A DNA stretch of 25,769 bases from Stramenopiles sp. TOSAG23-3. Taxonomy: Eukaryota > Sar. The DNA lies in NCBI GenBank assembly GCA_900128585.1, contig LT642284.1, forward strand, positions 1 to 25,769, read 5' to 3'. The position numbers were made by a program, and so were the translations under genes. The notes under the pieces are model-generated. The model was not told the DNA's origin. It searched no databases and worked only from the letters and a program-made list of their open reading frames with translations. Position 1 is the first letter of the stretch; each line of letters begins with the position of its first letter. Positions 9,470 through 16,956 of this stretch are shown here, piece by piece.

Positions 9470-9488
9470 CAGCCAATTTTCTTGTTTT
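9470..9488 (+). promoter_or_regulatory. Recurrent 3' motif CAGCCAATTTTCTTGTTTT, copy 2
   Basis: Exact 19-nt copy, 83 nt after the ATG9 stop on the sense strand. It shares the preceding TTAA with the 12857-12875 copy. Degenerate copies follow at 9593-9611 (inverted) and 9661-9684 (direct). Confidence 0.55.
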
Positions 9489-9822
9489 TAAAATTATTTT
9501 TTTTACTTAAATAACAGGGCCATAATAATTTTGTTGTTTTAAAAAACTTTAATAAGAGACATGTCGTACAGACAACAGTGTTTTTACTCTATAAAAACAA
9601 AAAATTGGCTGACTATATTATATTTCGAAAACATTATGTTTTTTCTGATTTACAAAGCAACAGCCAATTATTTTTCGTTCTTTTAAATTTAGATATAATA
9701 AATTGAATTAGGTTTTTTTTTTAAACTTTATATTCAAAATTAAAAGTGTGAGCTTTCATTTTCTTCTGTGAAATGAAGTCCTCTTCTTTTGTTGAGCAAA
9801 AAGTATAAAAAAAATGATTTCT

Positions 9823-9848
9823 GGTATCATATGAAAAAACAAATTATA
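9823..9848 (+). repeat. 26-nt dispersed repeat, copy 1
   Basis: Begins GGTATCATAT and ends AAACAAATTATA. It matches 21146-21171 at 24 of 26 positions, with both differences A/G. Unknown nature; AT-rich, so some chance similarity is possible. Confidence 0.5.
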
Positions 9849-10423
9849 TAGTATGTTTTAAGTCAAAAAAGAAAAGAAAAAAGAAGGTAAAACCGTTCAA
9901 GAACCCAAACTCTGGTATTCATCATTCAAACTATCATAAAGTTGTTTGATATGATGATATTTAAAATATTAATATCATAATAATTATTTCATATATGTTA
10001 TAATTAATATTAATACCAACAACTGGGGTAAAAAATAAAAAATAAAAATAAAATATATAAAAGAATAAGAAGAAGGAAGAACAAAAAAACAACCGTTAGT
10101 TATAATATAAAGAGAAGAAGAAGAGAGATAATACAACAGATAACAAAGAAAAGGGAGAAAAGAATAAGGAGGGAAGGAGGAGAGAAAATAATAATTATTA
10201 TTATTATTATAAAATTTAGATTATTTTATTATTATTATTATATTTTATATCATTTATATATTATTATGTGATAACAACAATTCATTTCACTCACTCATAA
10301 ATATCGAAATTTAATATTTAATAATAATGGGGAAATATTTAATTACTATTTGAGAGCAGAGTAGTTTTAATAAAAGGAGCCTTAGGTCAGTTCTCGATAT
10401 TGCTAGTTAGAACAACAGATAGA

Positions 10424-12754
10424 ATGCGGAGTTGGAAGGAATGGGTTCCGCCTTGGGAAAAGAAGAAGTTGAGGCGGAAACGTGCTCAGGCAAAGGCAAG
10501 GGCGAAGTATGCGGCCTCGGGTGACCAAAACAGTGCAGCAAAGCAACGTTGTAGTGGTTTGAAGCGGGAGCATCCGGCCAGAAACGTTTCTGGAGGAAAG
10601 AAAAATAGAGTTCCGTTCAAAGACGTAGACCGTCCGAACCAAAAGCAACATGTGGTCAGCGTGGGTACTTTGGGAGGGGAGTTTTCAACGAACATGTTCC
10701 CTCCGCTGCCGAGGGCCCAAACGGCTTCGCCCCCTCCCCCGTTGCGATTACAGACCAGGCAAGCCCCATTTTTGAAACGTTCCTCTGCGAAACATGTTGT
10801 GCAGCGAAAGTCACAGTTGGACGACACGCTCATATCCTCCAAAGACCTTGCACGAGAGGACGAGGATTATGGGTACAACGAAAAAACGGGAAGTTATTAC
10901 ACGAAAACGAGACCGTACGAAAATATTTACAACAAACAAAATCAATATACAATACAGAGTGGGAGATATGGGCGGGCCGAATCTTTGTCTAGGAACCACA
11001 CCACCCGATTTTTTGAGAGTTCGCGAACGGTCCAAACGCCCGCGGCGGCAAAAGAAGCTGGGGTCTACAAAGCAAAGAAGAAGATGCGCATACGGCAGTA
11101 TAACGTTCCCCATTCGCCGGTCCACCACCGTCAATTGAACGGCAGTGTAGACCCATTAGGACGCGCCTCGTTCCAATCAAAGACGTTAAACGAGTATGCG
11201 GACAAAGCTCTAAAACTACCGGTATCAGAAGAGACCAGGGAGCAGTTCGACTCCCAGCTTGAGCAGTACAAGGTCGGTTTGGCCGAAAGAGCGGTGCTGG
11301 GAGACCGTGCGCGGAGCGACTACTACCGGCTCTACGCCCAAGGGAAGACGATGGCACAGCTGGAAACCAAGGCGAGGACGCTGAGGAAAATGTTCCTCTA
11401 CGAACGCTTCTTTGCGTACTGGAAACGAAAACATTACCGTTGCAAAAAAGCCATCAAGGTGCACCAGCGTGCTCATTGGCACCGGGTCGCCCGGGTGATT
11501 CTGAACTGGAAGGGTTTCGCAAAGGAGTGCGCAACGGCGAAACTGAAAGTAGCTCTCTTTGGCCAATCCTGTTTCCAACGAATAAAAGTGGTCCGGGAAA
11601 CCCGTATGGCGAAACGAATACAAAAGTGGTGGCAGGTCACCTGTGCGTTGCGGAGACTGGTACTAAGGGAGGACCATGGCAAAAAGATGGATGCCTTCAT
11701 GCAAAATGCCGCAGAGAAGATGCACAGTTTGCGCGTGTGTTTTGTCCAACTGGCAACGTTCTGGTACTCGAGAAAGATGTGGCGGAAGAAATTCCAAGAT
11801 CGCCGCTTAATGTTTGCGAAGCGATATTTTCAGGCGTTCAAGGTGTCCATGCGGACAGAAATTTCAAAGAGAAACCACTTAAAGTTTCATTACCGGCACA
11901 GCCATGGTGCATTTGTGGTGGAATTGAGACGGGCGTACACCGTGAGGCGGCGCCGTGTCCGCGGGAAAAAAATGCTTACCGTACAGTGCGCAGCACGGTG
12001 CTGGTTTGCAAGAAGAGAATATGCCAAGAATAAGAAATGGCGCGCTATGCTCAGGGACCTAATGCAGCGAAGCGCGGGGCGAATTCTGGCCGAAAATTGG
12101 GCTTCAGCGCAGTACTACTTTGACGGCTGGACGCAGTATGTGTTGAGGTCCAAACGAATAAAGTCGTTTCAGAAGCAGTTGCTTTTTGATCGCATGAGGC
12201 AGTCAATGGGGGGGGTGTTTACAGCCTGGAAGCAATTGCATGCCGTCTTGCAGGCAGAGAAACTTGTTGCCGTGCGAAAAATACAGCGGTTCATTAGGCG
12301 GTACCAGGCTTCAAAATTGCGAGAAATGATTATGCTAGCGACGAAATTCAACAAGAAAGCCGAGGCGGATGGCCAACGTTTATTGGATGAGGAAGCGGCA
12401 CGAAACAGGTCGAAGGCCCCAACAAAGCAAAGGTTTCGGTTGCCAACATCGCAGCTCTATAGCCCATTCCTGGCAAAACTGACGGACGCTTTGCAAGACG
12501 TTAAGGAATGCGAAGAACCATACTTCGACACTGCAATTTTGTCAACAGGTCAGCAGTATCCCCAACGCTTCGTTATGAAGACGCAGCGTAACTATTTAGT
12601 GGACATGATAGAAAGGCACATCAAAGAGGAGAAATTGCGGCTTCGAAAGCGGCGAAGAAGATCCTCGACGATGTGGCAAACCCGACTGAAAGAAGTAAGT
12701 GAAGGACGGCCGACCCCAATGGGGGTCGGCCCTTTGGAAAGGGGGCATTGGTAG
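10424..12754 (+). CDS. Sfi1/IQ-motif, centrin- or calmodulin-binding-type protein
   Basis: The chosen start ATG 10424 gives 776 residues. The N-terminal 300 residues are basic and low-complexity. From about residue 320 to 605 a series of aromatic-rich helices recurs (FFAYWKRKH, VILNWKGF, ATFWYSRK, YYFDGWTQYV, VFTAWKQLH). Their spacing and Trp placement resemble Sfi1-type centrin-binding repeats. Two IQ-like motifs follow the pattern IQxxxRxxxxR: a degenerate one near 516-531 (VQCAARCWFARR) and a clear one near 615-630 (IQRFIRRYQ). The C-terminus is very basic (RLRKRRRRS). Such proteins decorate centrioles, basal bodies or associated fibres by binding centrin or calmodulin; that location is inferred here. 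The last 20 codons lie beyond a strong GAA|GTAAGT donor-like site (12695) and contain a GC-rich hairpin, so the annotated C-terminus is uncertain. The gene is convergent with the TPR-like gene. Confidence 0.75.
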   Translation: MRSWKEWVPPWEKKKLRRKRAQAKARAKYAASGDQNSAAKQRCSGLKREHPARNVSGGKKNRVPFKDVDRPNQKQHVVSVGTLGGEFSTNMFPPLPRAQTASPPPPLRLQTRQAPFLKRSSAKHVVQRKSQLDDTLISSKDLAREDEDYGYNEKTGSYYTKTRPYENIYNKQNQYTIQSGRYGRAESLSRNHTTRFFESSRTVQTPAAAKEAGVYKAKKKMRIRQYNVPHSPVHHRQLNGSVDPLGRASFQSKTLNEYADKALKLPVSEETREQFDSQLEQYKVGLAERAVLGDRARSDYYRLYAQGKTMAQLETKARTLRKMFLYERFFAYWKRKHYRCKKAIKVHQRAHWHRVARVILNWKGFAKECATAKLKVALFGQSCFQRIKVVRETRMAKRIQKWWQVTCALRRLVLREDHGKKMDAFMQNAAEKMHSLRVCFVQLATFWYSRKMWRKKFQDRRLMFAKRYFQAFKVSMRTEISKRNHLKFHYRHSHGAFVVELRRAYTVRRRRVRGKKMLTVQCAARCWFARREYAKNKKWRAMLRDLMQRSAGRILAENWASAQYYFDGWTQYVLRSKRIKSFQKQLLFDRMRQSMGGVFTAWKQLHAVLQAEKLVAVRKIQRFIRRYQASKLREMIMLATKFNKKAEADGQRLLDEEAARNRSKAPTKQRFRLPTSQLYSPFLAKLTDALQDVKECEEPYFDTAILSTGQQYPQRFVMKTQRNYLVDMIERHIKEEKLRLRKRRRRSSTMWQTRLKEVSEGRPTPMGVGPLERGHW
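12708..12731 (+). other. GC-rich 10-bp hairpin at the 3' end of the Sfi1/IQ gene
   Basis: Arms GGCCGACCCC (12708-12717) and GGGGTCGGCC (12722-12731) are perfectly complementary around the loop AATG. It lies 23 nt before the TAG stop and 13 nt after a GTAAGT donor-like sequence. It could stabilise the mRNA end or mark an intron; undetermined. Confidence 0.6.
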
Positions 12755-12856
12755 AGAGCGTGTGTGTCCACAAGGGTTAAAACGTGCGAAAAACCAATAG
12801 AAATATTGATAGATGTTTTGGTTTTTAAATTGCCACAATGCATCAACCATTTTTTG

Positions 12857-12875
12857 AAAACAAGAAAATTGGCTG
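12857..12875 (-). promoter_or_regulatory. Recurrent 3' motif CAGCCAATTTTCTTGTTTT, copy 3
   Basis: Exact 19-nt copy on the minus strand. It lies 107 nt downstream of the stop of the minus-strand TPR-like gene, so again on the sense strand of the gene it follows, within a 228-bp convergent gap. Confidence 0.55.
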
Positions 12876-12982
12876 TTAACCATTTAAATTCATTTTACGT
12901 ATTGTACCCCGTTTCGCGGTCAACCCGCTGCTCCCTGGCTCGACATTTTTTGGAATTAATATTTTAAAATGAAATTAAAACC

Positions 12983-13897
12983 TTACCGTGTGGGCAAAAT
13001 GATGGAGTCTTCGTGATCCAATATTTTGCTAGATTCTTCGGCAATTGTTTGCACGATCGGTATTCTCATTTCTCGCATCCCGGTTATCTTTGCCCTATTT
13101 TGTTCCTGTCTAATTTTGCTGTGGAATTTAGATCGCTTTTTTAGCGGGGACTTCATCCCGCCCACGATTCCATTTTTATTCACAGCACTTGGTGGCATGC
13201 GGCGGTATTTTGGTTGGGTCCGACTGGGCTGTTCCAATTTTCCTAATTTGGAGCTTGGCCTGCCAGACAGGCTTGTTGCGTTCACGACGAACAGGTTTGG
13301 AGGCTTTGGTCTTTCTGTTGCAAGTTTCTTTCTATCTTTTGGCAGCGCTTTCATGTCGCGCGTTTGAACTCTATTTTTTCTTTTCGCGTTGCTGTCTGCC
13401 TTGTATTCCCGCACAAAAAAATTACAACTCCCTTCCGGGGGATCTTGTGACAGGATAGACCGTTTTTCAGCGGGCAACTTCTTGTATACTATCGAGTCTT
13501 CTGATGTTCCAATGATCTTGGGCCGTGATACAACTACTGGTGCAAACAGGGGGCGGTTGCTCACTACCACTAACTTTTTGTCCCGTGCAAAAATGCTCCT
13601 GCGGTGGCCCTCGCTGCTCTTCTTCTTGGCGTTCAGCCTTTTTATAATATTCTTGGACTCTTTCAATTCACCTTCAAAGTAGTTTGCATTTTCAAACGTT
13701 TCGATCGCTTCGCTGTACTGCCCTGATTGATGCTGTGCATAACCCCTCAGTCGCATTTCCTTCACCCGCTTGCTTTGTACCCCTGCTACTAAATCCGACA
13801 ACTGCGTGTTGTCATCTGCCAGAACGCCTACCGCCCGGAGCCATTCTGACCCCGTTGGGACCGGTTCTGACGAGTCCTCGTCCCTATCGTTCTCCAT
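12983..13897 (-). CDS. Basic protein of unknown function with a TPR-like helical hairpin
   Basis: Predicted 304 residues from the ATG at 13897. An acidic N-terminus (MENDRDEDSSEP) leads to LRGYAQHQSGQYSEAIETFENA at about 51-72, which has the helix-turn-helix pattern of a single tetratricopeptide repeat. The remaining 230 residues are Lys/Arg/Ser/Pro-rich and look disordered. No further domain is recognised, so the family is unknown. The TAA stop is part of ACACG|GTAAGG, which also reads as a splice donor. Removing a 59-nt segment (12986-12928, ending GCAG) would extend the protein by about 15 residues through a GC-rich patch. The tail-to-tail arrangement with the Sfi1/IQ gene does not itself imply a shared role. 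Confidence 0.7.
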   Translation of the reverse strand: MENDRDEDSSEPVPTGSEWLRAVGVLADDNTQLSDLVAGVQSKRVKEMRLRGYAQHQSGQYSEAIETFENANYFEGELKESKNIIKRLNAKKKSSEGHRRSIFARDKKLVVVSNRPLFAPVVVSRPKIIGTSEDSIVYKKLPAEKRSILSQDPPEGSCNFFVREYKADSNAKRKNRVQTRDMKALPKDRKKLATERPKPPNLFVVNATSLSGRPSSKLGKLEQPSRTQPKYRRMPPSAVNKNGIVGGMKSPLKKRSKFHSKIRQEQNRAKITGMREMRIPIVQTIAEESSKILDHEDSIILPTR

Positions 13898-15094
13898 ACA
13901 ACTGCACCCTACTGGTGGTAAAATAGACGTATATAATATTCCCTTGCCACTGCGAGGATATAGAACGAGCGTAACCGTCGATTAGTATATGTTGGAAGAT
14001 GTCTCGTTCGTGGGATACATGGGAGTGAAAAAAGCGGAAATTCAAGACGTATTACAACTGTTTCTTCCCTTGTCGTCAAACAACAGATTGTAGCTAGTTG
14101 TGTGCAAATCAAAACAACTACTCTTCTTTTAGAAGAAAGAAAGAAAGAAAGAGTCGAAAGAAAGAAGAAGAACAAAGGCGGTAGTATAGAAGGGTGAATG
14201 AAAATCGTTATTGCCATGCCACAGAGATTTTGGAATATTTTATGCCCCCATATCAGCCTGCTACCATACCGAGATCTATAACCCTCCCTGTAATTATGTT
14301 AAAATTCTACCAACCTTTTTCCGTTTTTCTTTTCTGTTTGAAATAGTTTATAACATGAATGTATCATTGATATTAATTAAGGTATTATATATATATATTT
14401 CCTATCATAATATTTATTTTATAATGGATAACAATGTAAAAATAATCTGCATAAACCGACCAAATGTATTTCAAGAAGAAAACAAATCCTAAAGTATTGA
14501 GTCTTGAGATAGAAATAATTGGACTGGGGGAGCAATTAAGATAAATATTTGATAGGGTAGTTTATGTAAAATATCATAATAGTATAATTATATTAAAGAG
14601 TTTAAGTTTAAGTTTATCTAGTAATTATATATATTCTAATTGTAGTTATAGAAATTGTATTCTTTATTAAATACAACTATGATTTATTATACCACCAATT
14701 AATTATTAATAATTATTCTTCATTCTTTCTTCATTCTTCAATCTTCACGATAAATTTGGAAGAAAAAAAGGCATTTCTTGTTCCTTGTTTAATTGGATCA
14801 ATTGTTACTTTTAAAACGAAAGGGAAGGGAAGATTTTCATTCATTTGTCTCTTTGTGTGATTGGTTGGTGTGATTTTTCTTGTGTCCTATTATACATTGA
14901 ATAGATAAAGGAATTTATTGTTGTACAATATATTTATAGACAGTGGATTCTTGCTCCTCCCTCGCCGTACTCGTCAAGTAAGGGGATCTTGTGTTTGGAC
15001 ACTGTTTGACTGTGTATATTTGCTCGCCTTCGTAATCGGCAGTTTTTGTTTGTATTGCTTATTTTTAGTTGAGAACAGTTAGAATTGTTGTAAG
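13898..15094. other. Spacer upstream of the small acylated-type protein gene
   Basis: About 1.2 kb, AT-rich, with GAAA repeats around 14135-14175 and no supportable gene. The last 150 bp (14940-15094) are less AT-rich and probably transcribed leader. A possible 65-nt leader intron (GTAAGG at 14978 to CGGCAG at 15042) is visible but unproven. Confidence 0.55.
14978..15042 (+). other. Candidate 65-nt 5'UTR intron
   Basis: Begins GTAAGG, ends ATCGGCAG, and contains TTTGAC about 33 nt before the acceptor, which could serve as a branch site. Its size is similar to the 54-nt candidate at 16903-16956. Based only on splice consensus. Confidence 0.3.
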
Positions 15095-15310
15095 ATGGGG
15101 AACATGTGCGCTGGTGATCGGACGGAAGAAGACGGGGAGAGTAAGCCGAATATAAAGTTAAAGTCTACTCCCAGCTCAGAGGACACGCCGGAACGAAAGA
15201 AAAGTGGTGGAAGCGGCGCGGTTATTTCCAGGGTCAACATCTCCGAACTAGAACCAACCAACGATGGGCAAGCGGAGGGGAATAGAGAAATAAAAAATTC
15301 AGATTTATGA
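15095..15310 (+). CDS. Small protein with a myristoylation/palmitoylation-type N-terminus
   Basis: A 71-residue protein whose base composition is richer in GC than the flanking spacer, supporting it as real. It begins MGNMCAGD: Gly2 followed by Asn3 and Cys5 fits the N-myristoyltransferase pattern with an adjacent palmitoylatable cysteine, as in many small membrane-tethered signalling proteins. The remainder is polar, with Lys- and Ser/Glu-rich segments (KPNIKLKSTPSSEDTPE, VNISELEP), no transmembrane segment and no recognised domain. Serines followed by acidic residues offer phosphorylation-type sites. Function unknown. It could be the first exon of a longer gene, since only this exon is obvious; downstream lies a G13 run. 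It converges on the WD40 gene. Confidence 0.55.
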   Translation: MGNMCAGDRTEEDGESKPNIKLKSTPSSEDTPERKKSGGSGAVISRVNISELEPTNDGQAEGNREIKNSDL

Positions 15311-15680
15311 TGCATGTGAGATGCCTGTAAATAAATGTTGCCGTTCAGTAGAAGAGCAAGATGTTAGGGGGGGGGGGGGCTGTTCGCTCTCACCGAGGAA
15401 CACGCCGCCGTGGAAGCATTCGCTGTGCAGACTCTAGCAAGAAAGAATCCGAGAGAGATTGGTTTAATAGTGGGTCTGTGTTGCAGTTTCGTTTAAAGTT
15501 AGTCCCCTTTGTGCAAATGAAGAACGTCTCAAAATTGTTGTACTTTGTGCAGATACACGTGTAATAAAAAATAATATTTGATGTGTAGTGTTTGTTGCGT
15601 TTGTTAATTTCACACATCTCAAAAACAACTTACCTCCTCCAAAATATTTACAAATCGCTGAACGACGGGAAGAAGCCCGA
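15311..15680. other. Convergent spacer containing a G13 homopolymer
   Basis: About 370 bp between the small (+) gene and the WD40 (-) gene. It includes a run of 13 G at 15367-15379 followed by a GC-rich patch, and on the minus strand a strong GAG|GTAAGT donor (15633) downstream of the WD40 stop. No copy of the 19-nt 3' motif is present. Confidence 0.6.
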
Positions 15681-16838
15681 TCAACAACACAAAGAGCAAC
15701 TCCGTTTGCAGTCGAAGCAACATTCGTGGCAACATTCGCCGCACGAACGGGCATGGGCCACCCAAACAATTACTTTGTGGTCCCCTGCCCCTGTGGCCAA
15801 GCGGTAATTATCCTTGGACCAATCGATCGACAACACCCATCCCCGATGCATGCCGACATAATGAACGAGCTCAAGCCGCTTCTTCGTATCCCACACGATA
15901 ACGCGCCCGTCGTGCCCGCATGACACGAGGAGCCGGCCTTTGTTGCACTCACCGCTAAACTTTACATCGTAAACTATATCTTTATGGCCCTTCAACGTGC
16001 TGGCGCACCTTCCATTTTCGACGTCCCACATTTTCACCGTTTTGTCATGGGAAGCCGATGCAAAAAAAGTCATGTCGTACCGCCATGCGACGGACAGCAC
16101 TGGTTCACGGTGGCCCGTGTAGTTCATCAACATGTCGCCCGTAGCAGCGTTCCAGCGCTTTATGGTTAAGTCTTCCGAGCACGTTAAGAACTGCTGCCCG
16201 TCTGGGGAGAATACTATCTTAAATATATAGTCCGAATGCCCGTCGTAATTGTCGGGCGCTCCCTTTATCGTATACACCTGTGCTGCATTCCCTTCCTTCC
16301 ATAGTAGATTCTGCGTCGCCCTCTTCAAATCCCAAACTTTAATGGTTTTGTCTTTGCTACAAGATAGCATTCTGGTGTTGTCGGGGGAGACGGTGATCCC
16401 CATGACCACGTCCGTGTGTCCTGAGAATGTGTGCAGCACGGCGAATGCACTCCAAACAAACGTTTTACGCGTGCTCCATATCATAATGGTTTTGTCTGCG
16501 GACGCAGTTAACAGAAAATTCCCGTCGTTGGTCCACGCTATGTCCATAACCCACCCGGCGTGCTCTTTCAAAGTTCGAACTTGTTGGCCATTTCTGATGT
16601 CCCACACAATCGCCGACATGTCATGGGAACACGTTGCCAGCAAATCGCCGTACAAAGGCTCAAATTTGCAGGCATAAACAGCTTTCTTGTGCCCGCGCAA
16701 GGTCGATTCCTGTACAAAAGATCGCACTTGTTGCGCTAAAATCTTCGGCCTGTGGCGGACCAGGCCAGAAAAGTCTGGCAATGCTACACCGCCGTCTTTT
16801 GCCTGGCCAGTGTTCACTGCATACTTACCACCTGACAT
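15681..16838 (-). CDS. Seven-bladed WD40-repeat protein
   Basis: The start ATG at 16838 (MSGGKYAVNTG) gives 385 residues. Open sequence further upstream lacks an ATG and crosses an intron. Seven WD repeats fill residues about 45-355. Each has a GH near the start and ends in WD or a variant (for example LRGHKKAVYACKF...VWD, LKEHAGWVMDIAW...IWS, MHRGWVLSIDW...VIVW). This is enough for one closed beta-propeller, a protein-interaction platform. No subfamily can be assigned with confidence. After the last blade the frame ends in a strikingly Cys-rich tail (nine Cys in the last 20 residues). A strong GAG|GTAAGT donor 48 nt downstream of the stop hints that the true 3' end may be spliced differently. 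A donor-like GTAAGTATG also overlaps codons 4-7. Confidence 0.85.
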   Translation of the reverse strand: MSGGKYAVNTGQAKDGGVALPDFSGLVRHRPKILAQQVRSFVQESTLRGHKKAVYACKFEPLYGDLLATCSHDMSAIVWDIRNGQQVRTLKEHAGWVMDIAWTNDGNFLLTASADKTIMIWSTRKTFVWSAFAVLHTFSGHTDVVMGITVSPDNTRMLSCSKDKTIKVWDLKRATQNLLWKEGNAAQVYTIKGAPDNYDGHSDYIFKIVFSPDGQQFLTCSEDLTIKRWNAATGDMLMNYTGHREPVLSVAWRYDMTFFASASHDKTVKMWDVENGRCASTLKGHKDIVYDVKFSGECNKGRLLVSCGHDGRVIVWDTKKRLELVHYVGMHRGWVLSIDWSKDNYRLATGAGDHKVIVWVAHARSCGECCHECCFDCKRSCSLCC

Positions 16839-16902
16839 CGCATTATCTTGCTGCTTGAGTTGGGCGGACTCCTTTTTCTTTAAAAATAATCCAACTTGGT
16901 GA

Positions 16903-16956
16903 CTATAATAGAAATTGTTTAAATTGTTTAAAAACAACTTTGATTTTGAAACTTAC
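16903..16956 (-). other. 54-nt intron in the WD40 gene leader
   Basis: On the minus strand the segment begins GTAAGTTTC and ends TTTCTATTATAG, is strongly AT-rich, and lies 64 nt upstream of the WD40 start codon. The donor matches the eukaryotic consensus perfectly. This is the clearest intron candidate in the window. Confidence 0.6.

Larger units (their letters stand above)
9387..10423. other. AT-rich spacer between the ATG9 and Sfi1/IQ genes
   Basis: About 1 kb without a supportable gene. It holds one exact copy (9470) and two degenerate copies (9593-9611 inverted, 9661-9684 direct) of the CAGCCAATTTT motif, one copy of a 26-nt dispersed repeat (9823-9848), purine-rich stretches near 9865-9890 and 10060-10185, and TTA repeats at about 10185-10265. 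Confidence 0.65.

Noticed and set aside
12755-12967. Stop-codon readthrough extending the Sfi1/IQ protein in the same frame to 12967
   Set aside because: The downstream frame is open but AT-rich and non-coding in character, and it runs across the 19-nt 3' motif. A simple stop or a splicing error is more likely.
14211-14492. 93-codon plus-strand open frame in the 14-kb spacer
   Set aside because: AT-rich composition identical to the spacer, no motif, and codon use unlike the real genes.
15361-15564. 67-codon frame beginning at the G13 run
   Set aside because: Its start depends on the homopolymer length, it contains no recognisable motif, and it lies where 3'UTR is expected.
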